From assembly GCA_029222685.1 (NCBI GenBank), contig JARHVB010000010.1, forward strand, positions 434,001 through 498,000: a stretch of 64,000 nt of DNA, in the 5' to 3' direction. The stretch's first letter is position 1. Each line of letters starts with the position of its first letter. The notes under the pieces were generated by a model. The model was not told the origin of the DNA. It saw only the letters and a list, made by a program, of their open reading frames with translations, and did not search any database. Of this stretch, positions 9,095-17,703 are shown in pieces. Source of the DNA: Terripilifer ovatus (GTDB lineage Bacteria; Pseudomonadota; Alphaproteobacteria; Rhizobiales; Beijerinckiaceae). Both the position numbers and the translations under genes were made by a program.

Positions 9095-10525
9095 TTATCG
9101 CCGCGCTATGGCTGTCTGGGACTGCGCTCTGGCGCTCATGAATGTCCGGAAAACCTGATTGTTGTTCAGTGCGTTCCGGCCGCCAGCGACCAGTTGGTCG
9201 ATGGTCGCAGCCGGCAGCTTGAAGCTGGTTTCGATATTGTCGAGATTGCCGCGCGAGGGCCCGAGGTCGTCGAAGGAGACGCGTCCCACGTAAAAATCCA
9301 CATCCCGGCAGTTCCAGCCCGCCGTGGTGCCGCGCAGCTTGCCGACTTCGGCTGCAGACAGGGAACAGCGCCAGTTGCGCAGGTCTCGTTCCCATTCCTT
9401 CATCACCGCCAGAAAGTAATCGTAACCCTTGTAGGCGCCTGAATCGATGGCGGCGTCGGTGACGGCGGAAGCGAGGGCGAAGGTGCCGGGTGACGCGAGT
9501 TGGCTCGTCCAGTTGCCGGCGGGTCCGCGGCCGCTGTCCACCGCAAGGAACAGCAGGCGGCGCCCGCGCGCGCCCTGCTCGGCGCTCAGCGGGGCGTAGG
9601 CACGGTCACGGTTGGCTCGCATGATCGAGACGGGCTGGACGCCGAGATTATCGGTCAGGCCACCGTCGAGGAGCTTGATATAGCGAAACGTCTGCGGATC
9701 GCCGCGCAAACGGTTGAGCGCCTGTGCGGAGGCTCGCAGCATCTGCGACGTGTTGGTGTCGGCCAGCGAACGCTGCATCCATTTCGGCAGCCGCGAGCCG
9801 CAGGACGAACCAAAATTTTCGACGTTGAGAGGCGTGAATACTCCAGGCACAGCGGCGGAGGCGGCGACGGCCTCGGAAATGCGAGTCCGGCCGAGGTCGC
9901 CGCAGATCGCGCTGAAGGTCAGCGGCTCAAACGTGAAAGGGACACGATTGTAGATATCGGACGCGGAAATCCAGACGATCGGCTTCTTGCGCTTGAACAG
10001 GTCGTTGAACGTTGCACCTTCGAACAGGTTGTCGTCGAGCCATCGCGGAAACTTGGAAGCGTCGTTGACGCCGCCGTCGGTCAGGATGCGCACCACGTTT
10101 CCTATGGAGACTTCCGTGTCGAAACCTTCTTCCGCATTGCGCAGCAGAAAGCGCGAGCGGAACGAGGCAAGTCCCTCCCGTCCGCGCAGCCCGAACCAGG
10201 CGGCCGGGATGGAGCCGCCCGAGACCCCGGCGATAAAATCGACACTGTCCGTCAGGCGTCGGCGCGGGCCGCTGCCCGGCACATCCTTTTCGTCGAGGCC
10301 CAGCAGCACGCCCTGGGCGAATGCAGCGGCGCGCATGCCTCCGCCCGAAAACGACAGTCCTATGATCGTGTTGTCGCCGATCGCGAAATCAGGATCCCAA
10401 TTGCCCTGTTCGGACGCGTTGCTGATTGCGGGATTGATGGGCAGGTTGAGGCCAACGCCGCCGCCGCAGGCGGATAAGGTGGCGGCGAGCCCCGCTATCC
10501 CGAAAATCCGCAAAAATCGCCGCAT
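9095..10525 (-). CDS. Patatin-like phospholipase, predicted lipoprotein
   Basis: Patatin-fold enzymes hydrolyse acyl esters of lipids with a Ser-Asp dyad. In this 476-residue protein the oxyanion loop is GGGMR (61-65), the nucleophile is Ser102 in GVSGG, and the aspartate is Asp287 in LLDGGL. The N-terminus is a lipoprotein signal peptide with lipobox LSAC and Cys20, so the enzyme is probably anchored on the periplasmic side of a membrane. Asn-Leu-Pro after the cysteine gives no Asp+2 retention signal. Whether it acts on the cell's own membrane, on host lipids or in defence cannot be told. It stands alone between the ABC-F gene and the peroxiredoxin gene. Confidence 0.86.
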   Translation of the reverse strand: MRRFLRIFGIAGLAATLSACGGGVGLNLPINPAISNASEQGNWDPDFAIGDNTIIGLSFSGGGMRAAAFAQGVLLGLDEKDVPGSGPRRRLTDSVDFIAGVSGGSIPAAWFGLRGREGLASFRSRFLLRNAEEGFDTEVSIGNVVRILTDGGVNDASKFPRWLDDNLFEGATFNDLFKRKKPIVWISASDIYNRVPFTFEPLTFSAICGDLGRTRISEAVAASAAVPGVFTPLNVENFGSSCGSRLPKWMQRSLADTNTSQMLRASAQALNRLRGDPQTFRYIKLLDGGLTDNLGVQPVSIMRANRDRAYAPLSAEQGARGRRLLFLAVDSGRGPAGNWTSQLASPGTFALASAVTDAAIDSGAYKGYDYFLAVMKEWERDLRNWRCSLSAAEVGKLRGTTAGWNCRDVDFYVGRVSFDDLGPSRGNLDNIETSFKLPAATIDQLVAGGRNALNNNQVFRTFMSARAQSQTAIARR

Positions 10526-10722
10526 CCGTTGGAACTCTTACTGAACCGCCACGAAATTCAGTGCGATCACAATGATGAAGGATTGGCAAACCGAGGCTCG
10601 TTGCGCCCGGGTGGCGCACAATATGGTTAAAGCAACCGGGCAGGCGGATGGTGCTTCTCGCGAAGCACAACCGGATATCAGCGAAGGCCGTCACGGTTCC
10701 GGCGAACCGGCGCTCTGGCCCG

Positions 10723-11382
10723 TCAGTCCTTCGGCTGCGCGACGGTCCGAAGATAGGGCTTCAGGGTCCGGAAACCGTTCGGATACTTCTGCTTGGCCTG
10801 GTCGTCGGAGACCGACGTCGGGATGATGACGTCCTGTCCCGGTTTCCAGTTCACCGGCGTCGCAACCGTATGCTTCGCCGTGATCTGGCAGGAATCGAGC
10901 AGCCGCAGCACCTCGTCGAAATTGCGACCCGTGCTCATCGGGTAGGTCAGCATCGCCTTGATCTTCTTGTCCGGGCCTATGACAAAGACCGAGCGCACCG
11001 TGGCATTGTCGTTGGCGGTGCGTCCGTCCGACGTTGTGGCGCCTTCGGGCAGCATGTCGTAGGCGGTGGCGACCTTGAGCTGCGGGTCGCCGATCATCGG
11101 ATAGTTGACCGCGTGTCCCTGGGTCTCCTCGATGTCCTTGGTCCAGCGCGCATGGCTGTCGACCGGATCGACGCTGAGGCCGATGATCTTGGTATTGCGC
11201 TTGTCGAATTCCGGCTTCAGCCCGGCCATGTAGCCAAGCTCGGTGGTGCAGACGGGTGTGAAGTCCTTCGGGTGCGAGAACAGAATGGCCCAGCTATCGC
11301 CGATCCAGTCGTGGAAGTTGATCGTGCCCTCGGTTGTCTCCGCCGTGAAATTCGGCGCTTCGGAATTGATTCTCAGGGACAT
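10723..11382 (-). CDS. 1-Cys peroxiredoxin (Prx6 family)
   Basis: This cytoplasmic thiol peroxidase reduces hydrogen peroxide and alkyl hydroperoxides. The 219-residue length and the peroxidatic Cys45 in FTPVCTTELG place it in the Prx6/1-Cys group, with the long C-terminal dimerisation part (VATPVNWKPGQDVIIPTSV) typical of that group. A second cysteine near residue 165 (LLDSCQIT) is not at the resolving position of 2-Cys enzymes. It is flanked on the same strand by the patatin and sulfatase genes with gaps over 150 bp, so it probably has its own promoter. Other oxidative-stress genes (rubrerythrin, oxyR) lie about 4 kb away. Confidence 0.93.
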   Translation of the reverse strand: MSLRINSEAPNFTAETTEGTINFHDWIGDSWAILFSHPKDFTPVCTTELGYMAGLKPEFDKRNTKIIGLSVDPVDSHARWTKDIEETQGHAVNYPMIGDPQLKVATAYDMLPEGATTSDGRTANDNATVRSVFVIGPDKKIKAMLTYPMSTGRNFDEVLRLLDSCQITAKHTVATPVNWKPGQDVIIPTSVSDDQAKQKYPNGFRTLKPYLRTVAQPKD

Positions 11383-11541
11383 CGGGAATTCTCCACCGCA
11401 AACCAGCCTCCGGTCGGTTGACCAGACTAGCCGGCAAAGTTGCGATCTCCAAGCTGCTGTTTCGATGACAAGCCAATCCGACCGTCACAGTCGATTGCTG
11501 GCGTGGGAAGAACCCCTGATCGGCGCGATTGTTCCGACAGC

Positions 11542-12969
11542 TTAGCGCGGCTTGCCTGGCTCGACGCCGAAGTGATCGGCCATCTGTGCGGCGTTGGGGC
11601 CGCCGGAGTTGGCTTTCGGATCGATCGGCAACATGGTCGCGTTCCACGCCGCATACTCGGCCACCATGCGCTCGAACAGGGCCGGATTGCGTGCCTTGTA
11701 GTTGGCGCGCTCCATCGGATCATCGACGACGTTGAACAGGAATGTCTGGTTCTTGATCTTGAGATATTTCCAGTCGCCGTCGCGCATGGCCTGCTGTTCC
11801 AGGTTCTTGTAGCGCCAGAAAAACTTGCGCGGTGTCACCGGCGCCGTTCCCTCCAGCGTCCGCACCAGGCTCAGGCCGTCCATCGGATATTGCGGATCGG
11901 GCGCGGTCTTGGCGAGTTCGAGGAAGGTCGGCATCCAGTCCATGCTGATGATAGTCTGTTCGCTGGTCTTGCCGGCGGGGATGCCGCGCGGCCAGCGCAC
12001 GACGGCTGGAATGCGCAAGCCCCCCTCCAGCAGTTCGGTCTTGCGGCCCGAGAACGGCCAGGTTTTGGCGAAACGCTCGCCGCCATTGTCGCTGGTGAAG
12101 ACGACAAGCGTGTTGTCGGCGATGCCGTTGGCGTCGAGCGCGGCCAGGACGCGGCCGACCTCCGCATCAAGCGCGACCACCATATCGGCATAGGTCTTCT
12201 GCGATCCGGCATCATATTGGGCAAGCGCCCGGATACGCTGCGATTCCGCCTCGTCGCCGGGGCCTTCCCATGGCCAGTGCGGCGCGTTGAAATGCAGGCT
12301 GACGAAAAATGGCCGCTGCGCTTTCGCATAAGTCTCGATGACCGACACGGCGCGCTTGCCGAGAAGGGATGTCAGATAGCCTGCCTCGTGCACCTGGGCG
12401 TCGTTGTCCCACAGGTCATGCGTGTCGGTCTGCGGGCCGCCACTCTTGTGGGTGAAATAGTCGACTGCACCGCTGCGGAAGCCGTAGAAGTGATCGTAGC
12501 CGCTTTGCAGCGGGCCGAAGTCGGGCAGTTTGCCGAGATGCCATTTGCCGATGAGGGTCGTGCCATAGCCGGCCTTGCGCAGCAGCGACGGCAGGGTGGG
12601 ATGATAGGACGGCAGGCCGATATGGCGGTCTCCCAGGCTCGACAGCGGCTCTTCAAGGCCGATCGGCAGCCGATATTGATAGCGGCCGGTGATCAGGGCG
12701 GTACGTGTCGCCGAACAGACGGCGGAATTGGCATAGGCCTGCAGGATGCGCATGCCGCCCGTCGCCAGCCGGTCGATGTTCGGCGTCTGATATTCGGTGC
12801 GGCCATAGCAGGAGAGATCCGCATAGCCCATGTCGTCCGCCATGATGTAGACGATGTTGGGCGGGCGATTGTCTTGGGCCGAGGCGCGTCCCCCTTCGAC
12901 CGCCAGGGCCAGCGAGCCGGCGGCGCCCGTCTTGAGCACGTCGCGGCGTGAAATACTTCCCTTGATCAT
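11542..12969 (-). CDS. Sulfatase (arylsulfatase-like), Tat-exported
   Basis: Sulfatases hydrolyse sulfate esters and need a formylglycine made from a cysteine. The 475-residue protein has the core motif C-S-A-T-R at Cys85-Arg89, with Ala in place of the commoner Pro but within the family pattern. Metal-binding DD (45-46) in MADDMGY and FTSDNGG near residue 280 are present. The N-terminus MIKGSISRRDVLKTGAAG is a twin-arginine signal, so the protein is exported folded. No formylglycine-generating enzyme is in the window. The substrate is unknown. The next gene upstream on this strand is 210 bp away and nothing suggests an operon. Confidence 0.88.
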   Translation of the reverse strand: MIKGSISRRDVLKTGAAGSLALAVEGGRASAQDNRPPNIVYIMADDMGYADLSCYGRTEYQTPNIDRLATGGMRILQAYANSAVCSATRTALITGRYQYRLPIGLEEPLSSLGDRHIGLPSYHPTLPSLLRKAGYGTTLIGKWHLGKLPDFGPLQSGYDHFYGFRSGAVDYFTHKSGGPQTDTHDLWDNDAQVHEAGYLTSLLGKRAVSVIETYAKAQRPFFVSLHFNAPHWPWEGPGDEAESQRIRALAQYDAGSQKTYADMVVALDAEVGRVLAALDANGIADNTLVVFTSDNGGERFAKTWPFSGRKTELLEGGLRIPAVVRWPRGIPAGKTSEQTIISMDWMPTFLELAKTAPDPQYPMDGLSLVRTLEGTAPVTPRKFFWRYKNLEQQAMRDGDWKYLKIKNQTFLFNVVDDPMERANYKARNPALFERMVAEYAAWNATMLPIDPKANSGGPNAAQMADHFGVEPGKPR

Positions 12970-13180
12970 AGCTATCCTCCCCGATTGCGATCTGGATCAG
13001 TGCGCGTCGCCACGCTTCGTTGGCGAGTATTTCTGATGCAGAGCTCGCTGCGGCAAGCCGGTCGAGGCAAGATATATTTGCATCGCGTGCCGCCTGGCGG
13101 CACGCGATGGGGAAGATTGCACTAGGCCGACCAGTCTGGGCCCGCCTGCGCCTGCCGATCAATCAGCCTGCGAGCACCGG

Positions 13181-13768
13181 TCAGTCGAAATCGCCGGACA
13201 ATTCCAGCCGCGTCGCCTCCGGCAGGACTGCCATGTGATTGTAGTTCTCGTGGCCGAGGCCGACGATCACCTGCGTGCCGGGCTTCTTGAACGCCGCGAT
13301 CTGCGCCGGCGTGAAAGGGAAATGGACGAACTGAACCGAGGAGGCCTTGCCTTCGCTGGTCGTCCGATCCTGGTCGGCCTCGGGACGGCCTGCGATCTTC
13401 TCGCCGCCGATGCTGATGAACGCCATTTCTTCGATGCCGCCGAGGCGCATCAGGATGCGCTTGCGCCGCTCCGGCTCGTCGATCTCGATCATGAACGTGG
13501 CGACGAGTTCGTTGCCCTTGGGCACCAGCGGATTATAGGCTGCCAGCTCATCGACAAGCTGTTCGTCGCCGCCACGCTCGATGTGCAGCATTTCGTGGAT
13601 CTGCAGCCACATGGTTTCGAAATTTTCGAAATAGAACGTCACGTTGGGGCCGACGTCGACACGCCGGTTGCGCTTGGTGGCGGCAATGCGCCGGCGCGTC
13701 TCGGTGCGCACCTTCGCGTATTCCGCCGGCGGCAGAATGTCGGCCTTGGTGATTTCATGCTTGGTCAT
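13181..13768 (-). CDS. DUF3501 family protein
   Basis: This 195-residue soluble protein belongs, by recognition of its sequence (MTKHEITKADILPPAEYAKV, then ENFETMWLQIHEMLHIERGG), to the DUF3501 family, whose biochemical role is unknown to me. Histidine and glutamate residues in IHEMLHIE could bind metal. It is the last gene of a three-gene set with an Fe-S oxidoreductase and rubrerythrin that recurs in proteobacteria, so a link to peroxide or iron handling is likely by context. The start at 13768 gives a family-like N-terminus. No membrane segment or signal peptide is visible. Confidence 0.85.
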   Translation of the reverse strand: MTKHEITKADILPPAEYAKVRTETRRRIAATKRNRRVDVGPNVTFYFENFETMWLQIHEMLHIERGGDEQLVDELAAYNPLVPKGNELVATFMIEIDEPERRKRILMRLGGIEEMAFISIGGEKIAGRPEADQDRTTSEGKASSVQFVHFPFTPAQIAAFKKPGTQVIVGLGHENYNHMAVLPEATRLELSGDFD

Positions 13769-13825
13769 GATGCACTGTCCAATGTTACGCGGTCGCCAAC
13801 GTCTACACGGCAGTTGGCGCGAAAA

Positions 13826-15169
13826 CTAGACTTCGATCCCGTAGGCCCGGGCGATCAACTGGATCGGATGTTTCACCAGCGCCGGCTTCGGCTTGTCGGT
13901 CCCCAGGGCGTCGATCCCCTGCGAGATATGAACGCCCGCGAGCGGGCATTCCGACGTCACATAGGCTTTGCCGCCATTGCCAGCCGTGCGGGCGACAGGG
14001 CGGCCGACCTTCTTGGCGACATCGAAATTGCCCTTCTTGAAGCCCCAGGCGCCGCCGTGACCGGAGCAGCGCTCCATCACCTGCACATCTGCCTGCGGCA
14101 GCAGCTTCAGCATCTCCGTCGCTTTCTGCCCCATGTTCTGGGCGCGCGAATGGCAGGCGATATGCAGCGACACGCCGCCCGCGATCGGCTCCATACCCGG
14201 CGCAATGCCGTTCTTCCTGGCGATGTCGACGACATATTCGCTGAGATCGAACGTTCCGGACGACAGCTTCTTGATGTCGGCATCGCCGGGCAGGATCAGG
14301 GGCCATTCAAATTTCAGCATCAGCGCGCAGGACGGCACCAGCGCGATCACGTCATAGCCCTTGTCGATCCATTCGTTCAGCGCCTTGGCGACGATCTTCG
14401 CCGATTTCGCGACTTCGCCAATGCGTCCCTGCTCGAGCATCGGCATGCCGCAGCAATGGGGATGCACGACCTCCGTCTCGACGCCGTTGCGCGCCAGCAC
14501 GGCACGCGCGGCGAGGCCGCCGCTGGGATCGTTGTAATTGTTGAAACAGGTGGCGTAGAGCACAGCCTTGCGGCCGAAGCCCGGTGCCTCGCGGTTGATC
14601 TCGGGCGTGGTGGCGCGCGCCTGGCTGGTCAGCGGCGTGGACGCATATTTCGGCAGCTCCGCCTGGGCGTCGAGGCCTGCCACCTTTTCGAGAATGTTGC
14701 GCGAGAGCGTATTGCCGGTCGATGTCGCAAAATTCGCGATCGGCGCAACAAGGCCGACGAGCTTGCCGTTGCGGTCGGTCTCGGCCAATTGCCGGTCGAC
14801 GAACGAGCCTTCGCCATTCTTCACATCGGTGGCTCGATAGCGCAGCATCAGATGTGGAAAGTCGAGATTGAACGGGTGCGGGGGGACGTAGGGGCACTTC
14901 GTCATGAAGCACAGGTCGCACAGCGTGCAGGCGTCCACGACCGATTTGAAATCGCTGCTGGCGACGGTGTCGAGCTCTTCTGACGGCGCCGCATCGACGA
15001 GGTCAAACAACCGCGGAAACGAGTCGCACAGATTGAAGCAGCGCCGGCAGCCGTGGCAGATGTCGAAGACGCGGCGCAGTTCTGCGTCCAGCTTCTCTTC
15101 GTCATAAAATTCAGGATTCTGCCAGTCCAACGGATGCCGGGTCGGCGCTTCGAGACTGCCTTCGCGCAT
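13826..15169 (-). CDS. (Fe-S)-binding heterodisulfide-reductase/GlpC-like protein
   Basis: The 447-residue protein carries two [4Fe-4S] ferredoxin-type motifs near the N-terminus: Cys38-41-44-48 (CHGCRRCFNLC) and Cys81-84-87-92 (CTLCDLCFMTKC). Two cysteine-rich CCG-type regions follow (HPHCCGMPM and MERCSGHGG), as in GlpC and HdrD. Such proteins move electrons from a quinone or flavoprotein to a partner. It lies between rubrerythrin and DUF3501, so it may feed electrons to rubrerythrin, which here lacks its own rubredoxin domain; that link is inference. A terminator-like hairpin lies between it and rubrerythrin, so expression may depend on read-through or a second promoter. Confidence 0.87.
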   Translation of the reverse strand: MREGSLEAPTRHPLDWQNPEFYDEEKLDAELRRVFDICHGCRRCFNLCDSFPRLFDLVDAAPSEELDTVASSDFKSVVDACTLCDLCFMTKCPYVPPHPFNLDFPHLMLRYRATDVKNGEGSFVDRQLAETDRNGKLVGLVAPIANFATSTGNTLSRNILEKVAGLDAQAELPKYASTPLTSQARATTPEINREAPGFGRKAVLYATCFNNYNDPSGGLAARAVLARNGVETEVVHPHCCGMPMLEQGRIGEVAKSAKIVAKALNEWIDKGYDVIALVPSCALMLKFEWPLILPGDADIKKLSSGTFDLSEYVVDIARKNGIAPGMEPIAGGVSLHIACHSRAQNMGQKATEMLKLLPQADVQVMERCSGHGGAWGFKKGNFDVAKKVGRPVARTAGNGGKAYVTSECPLAGVHISQGIDALGTDKPKPALVKHPIQLIARAYGIEV

Positions 15170-15204
15170 ATGTTTCCGCCGCTTGATTGAAGTTCAGACA
15201 AAGA

Positions 15205-15228
15205 CGGCCGGAGTGGGAACTCCGGCCG
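15205..15228 (-). terminator. Hairpin after the rubrerythrin gene
   Basis: A perfect 10-bp stem (CGGCCGGAGT / ACTCCGGCCG) with a GGGA loop is followed on the minus strand by TCTTTGTCT. It lies 21 bp past the rubrerythrin stop codon and before the Fe-S gene. It resembles an intrinsic terminator with a poor U-tract, so partial termination is plausible and would make rubrerythrin mRNA more abundant than the downstream genes. Confidence 0.7.
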
Positions 15229-15249
15229 CGGCCGTTAAAACGGTGGTGC

Positions 15250-15666
15250 TTACTTGATTTCGTCGAGGGCGCGCTGGAAACGGCCGGCGTGCGAACGCTC
15301 GGCCTTGGCCAGCGTTTCGAACCAGTCGGCGATTTCTTCATGACCTTCTTCGCGCGCCGTGCGCGCCATGCCCGGATACATGTCGGTGTATTCGTGCGTC
15401 TCGCCGGCGACGGCAGCCGCGAGGTTCAGGTTGGTGGCGCCAATCGGCAGGCCGGTGGCCGGATCGCCGCATTCCTCAAGGAACTCGAGATGGCCGTGCG
15501 CATGGCCGGTCTCGCCTTCCGCGGTGGAGCGGAACACGGTCGCGACATCGTTATAGCCTTCGACGTCGGCTTTTTGAGCGAAATAAAGGTAACGGCGGTT
15601 CGCCTGCGATTCGCCGGCAAATGCTTCCTTGAGATTGTTTTCGGTCTTGCTGCCCTTAAGAGCCAC
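15250..15666 (-). CDS. Rubrerythrin-family diiron protein (no rubredoxin domain)
   Basis: Rubrerythrins reduce hydrogen peroxide at a diiron centre. This 138-residue protein is the four-helix bundle only. Likely iron ligands are Glu19 (AGESQANRRY), Glu52 and His55 (EGETGHAHGH), Glu89 and Glu92 (AGETHEY), Glu123 and His126 (KAERSHAGRF). The C-terminal rubredoxin domain of classical rubrerythrin is absent, so an outside electron donor is needed; the adjacent Fe-S protein is a candidate. Upstream lies a palindrome matching the Irr iron-control element, and oxyR is the next gene upstream on the same strand. This is therefore probably an iron- and peroxide-responsive gene. Confidence 0.93.
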   Translation of the reverse strand: MALKGSKTENNLKEAFAGESQANRRYLYFAQKADVEGYNDVATVFRSTAEGETGHAHGHLEFLEECGDPATGLPIGATNLNLAAAVAGETHEYTDMYPGMARTAREEGHEEIADWFETLAKAERSHAGRFQRALDEIK

Positions 15667-15753
15667 TGTTCGCCTCCGTGGGAATGATTGCTGAATCTCC
15701 GGAGGCGGGGCTCCACGACGATCGCATTGCCCCGTATCCGGATCGCGTCCATT

Positions 15754-15770
15754 CTTGGAATTATTCCAAG
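15754..15770. promoter_or_regulatory. Candidate Irr iron-control element (ICE)
   Basis: CTTGGAAT-T-ATTCCAAG is a perfect 8-bp inverted repeat around one base. It matches the rhizobial ICE consensus TTTRGAAYNRTTCYAAA at 15 of 17 positions; only the outermost base on each side differs. It lies 88 bp before the rubrerythrin start codon. Irr binds such sites in iron-poor cells, usually repressing iron-storage and iron-protein genes. The match is seen directly; Irr binding is inferred. Confidence 0.75.
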
Positions 15771-15899
15771 TTTAAAGTCAATTAATTCAGCGCCGCTGCC
15801 GCTGGCAAACGTGGCGCTGAGACATATGGCCGCTGCTGCAATCGGGCATCCCTATGAAAGCAATAGAGGCGGCCAATGATCCCGCAGACGAGAGCGCGT

Positions 15900-16817
15900 C
15901 TATTTCTGCAGTTTGCGGACCGAGTCCGGCAGGCAGGCGCGGATCAGACGCGCCAGTTCGACCAGCGCCTTCAGGCGCGGGCTGTTGCGGCGATAGATCA
16001 GCCGCACCCGCCGGCTCGCCTCGTCGCCTTCAAGCGGCCGGATGGCGATCTGGACATTGGCGGTGCGTCCGCTCTCGACCGCCAGTTGCGGCAGCAGGGT
16101 CACGCCGAAGCCCGCCGCCGTCAAATGCAGCAGCATTTCCAGGGACGTCGCCCGCGTATCCGCCTTACTGGCGGAGCCGACCTGCGGGTGGCCGCACAGA
16201 TCGATCACCTGATCGCGCAGGCAATGGCCGTCGGCGAGCAGCAGCAGCGATTTCGGATCGATATCGCTTGAGCGTACGGTTTTGAGCGCGAGCAGGGAAT
16301 GGTTGGGCGGCGTCGCCACCCAGAACGGCTCGTCGAATAATTCCATCGACGTCAATTCCGGCGGCTCGGGCGTCGTCGCGATGATGGCGGCATCGAGTTT
16401 TCCCTCCGCCACCATCGGCACGAGATTGTCGGTCATGTCCTCGACGATGACGAGCGGCGCGTTCGGCAGCTTGTCGGCCGCCGCCGGCAGCACAAACGGC
16501 ATCAGATAGGGGCCGAGCGTCGGAATGACGCCGAGCCGAAGCCTTCCCGACAGCGGATCGCGGTTGGCCCGCGCCGTATCGACGATATCGTTGGAGGCCG
16601 AGACGGCGCGGCGGGCATGCTCGAGAATTTGCTCGCCGGCCTCGGTCGGGCGGATCGAACGTCCGACCCGGTGGAAGATTTCGACGCCAAGCTCCTGCTC
16701 GAGCTTGGCGACCTGGCCGCTGAGCGTCGGCTGGCTGACATTGCAGGCGGCGGCGGCGTGGCCGAAATGCGCATGTTCTGCGAGGGCGAGGATATACTGG
16801 AGATCGCGAAGGTTCAT
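15900..16817 (-). CDS. oxyR: LysR-family peroxide sensor OxyR
   Basis: OxyR activates antioxidant genes after its redox cysteines form a disulfide. The 305-residue protein has the N-terminal winged helix (NLRDLQYILALAEHAHFGHA) and an effector domain with Cys199 and Cys208 in GHCLRDQVIDLC, the same numbering and spacing as the redox pair of E. coli OxyR. RATSLEMLLHLTAAGFGVTLLP also matches OxyR. It is upstream of rubrerythrin on the same strand and divergent from ndk. The 256-bp gap to ndk contains AT-rich inverted repeats near the oxyR start that could be an autoregulatory site, but I cannot define one securely. No katG is in the window. Confidence 0.92.
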   Translation of the reverse strand: MNLRDLQYILALAEHAHFGHAAAACNVSQPTLSGQVAKLEQELGVEIFHRVGRSIRPTEAGEQILEHARRAVSASNDIVDTARANRDPLSGRLRLGVIPTLGPYLMPFVLPAAADKLPNAPLVIVEDMTDNLVPMVAEGKLDAAIIATTPEPPELTSMELFDEPFWVATPPNHSLLALKTVRSSDIDPKSLLLLADGHCLRDQVIDLCGHPQVGSASKADTRATSLEMLLHLTAAGFGVTLLPQLAVESGRTANVQIAIRPLEGDEASRRVRLIYRRNSPRLKALVELARLIRACLPDSVRKLQK

Positions 16818-16997
16818 ACCTGTCCTGTTGATTGGTATAGACGATGTATCTAGGTATTTTGATTGTTCAAATCAATGAAAATATCCTGCTCATGCAACCG
16901 TCCGGCGCGCCTGCCTCCAATTGTGAATTCTTTAGCTGTTGCAAATAACGACGATATTTCGGGGATGTCTTTGATCGACGTCATTGCTGACGCGTCC

Positions 16998-17026
16998 TTG
17001 AACGTCCTCCAAGGTGCGGCTATAAG
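16998..17026 (+). promoter_or_regulatory. Sigma-70-type promoter of ndk
   Basis: TTGAAC (16998-17003) and TATAAG (17021-17026) are separated by exactly 17 bp. Transcription would start near 17033, about 40 bases before the ndk start codon. This is the best housekeeping-type promoter match I found in the window. Confidence 0.65.
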
Positions 17027-17073
17027 CCCGGCTCCCACGCAGGTTTTGCGCCAATCCAAGGAAGCTGCTTTTC

Positions 17074-17496
17074 ATGGCCCTCGAAAGAACGTTCTCGATC
17101 CTCAAGCCCGACGCGACGCGCCGCAACCTGACGGGAGCGATCAATGCCATCATCGAGAAGGCCGGGCTGCGTATCGTCGCGCAAAAGCGCATCCACATGA
17201 CCCGCGGCCAGGCCGAGACCTTCTACGGCGTCCACAAGGACCGTCCGTTCTTCGGCGAACTGGTCGAATTCATGACCTCGGCGCCGGTCGTCGTGCAGGT
17301 GCTGGAAGGCGAGAACGCCATCGCCAAGTATCGCGAAGTCATGGGCGCCACCAACCCCGCGAACGCCGCTCCGGGCACGATCCGCAAGGAATTCGCGCTA
17401 TCGGTCGGCGAAAACTCGGCGCACGGCTCGGATGCTGCCGAGACCGCGGCGCAGGAAATCGCCCAGTTCTTCGCCGGCAACGAAATCGTCGGCTGA
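17074..17496 (+). CDS. ndk: Nucleoside diphosphate kinase
   Basis: Ndk passes the gamma-phosphate of ATP to nucleoside diphosphates through a phospho-histidine. The 140-residue protein starts [18 protein letters not shown] and has the active-site His117 in NSAHGSD; the length is standard for bacteria. AAGGAAG lies about ten bases before the ATG. A good promoter stands upstream, and the gene appears to be a single transcription unit: a hairpin, a RIME-like repeat and a MITE follow it. It is divergent from oxyR. Confidence 0.97.
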   Translation: MALERTFSILKPDATRRNLTGAINAIIEKAGLRIVAQKRIHMTRGQAETFYGVHKDRPFFGELVEFMTSAPVVVQVLEGENAIAKYREVMGATNPANAAPGTIRKEFALSVGENSAHGSDAAETAAQEIAQFFAGNEIVG

Positions 17497-17538
17497 ACAG
17501 CTTAGGATGTGTTGAGATTCACGTCAGGCCGTGCCGAA

Positions 17539-17564
17539 AATGGCGGTTCTCGGGAGCCGCCATT
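17539..17564 (+). terminator. Hairpin downstream of ndk
   Basis: AATGGCGG and CCGCCATT form an 8-bp stem around a ten-base loop, 42 bp past the ndk stop. No run of T follows, so it may be an mRNA-stabilising structure or a Rho-assisted end. The gene-free stretch 17497-17835 contains this hairpin, RIME-like copy B and the MITE; I see no small gene in it. Confidence 0.4.
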
Positions 17565-17597
17565 CGCAGGCCGGTATTACGTGAATATCGGCGCACC

Positions 17598-17703
17598 CTA
17601 GAGCTTTTTCGGTTCTGATCGAATCAGAACCGAGCTCTAGGTTTTTGTTTTGACGCATTTTCTTCACGCGAACCGGCATCCGCTTCGCTCGAAAATGCTC
17701 TAG
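17598..17703 (+). repeat. RIME-like intergenic repeat, copy B
   Basis: This copy is in the plus orientation: CTAGAGCTTTTTCGGTTCTG, a hairpin of GGTTCTGAT/ATCAGAACC type, then TTTTTGTTTTGACGCATTTT and the arm ending GCTCGAAAATGCTCTAG. It closely matches copies A and C. Its terminal CTAG is the left target duplication of the MITE that follows directly, so the MITE inserted into or at the end of this repeat. Confidence 0.88.

Noticed and set aside
16818-17073. OxyR autoregulatory site in the oxyR-ndk gap
   Set aside because: AT-rich inverted repeats are present near 16859-16875, but they do not give a convincing tetranucleotide OxyR pattern.
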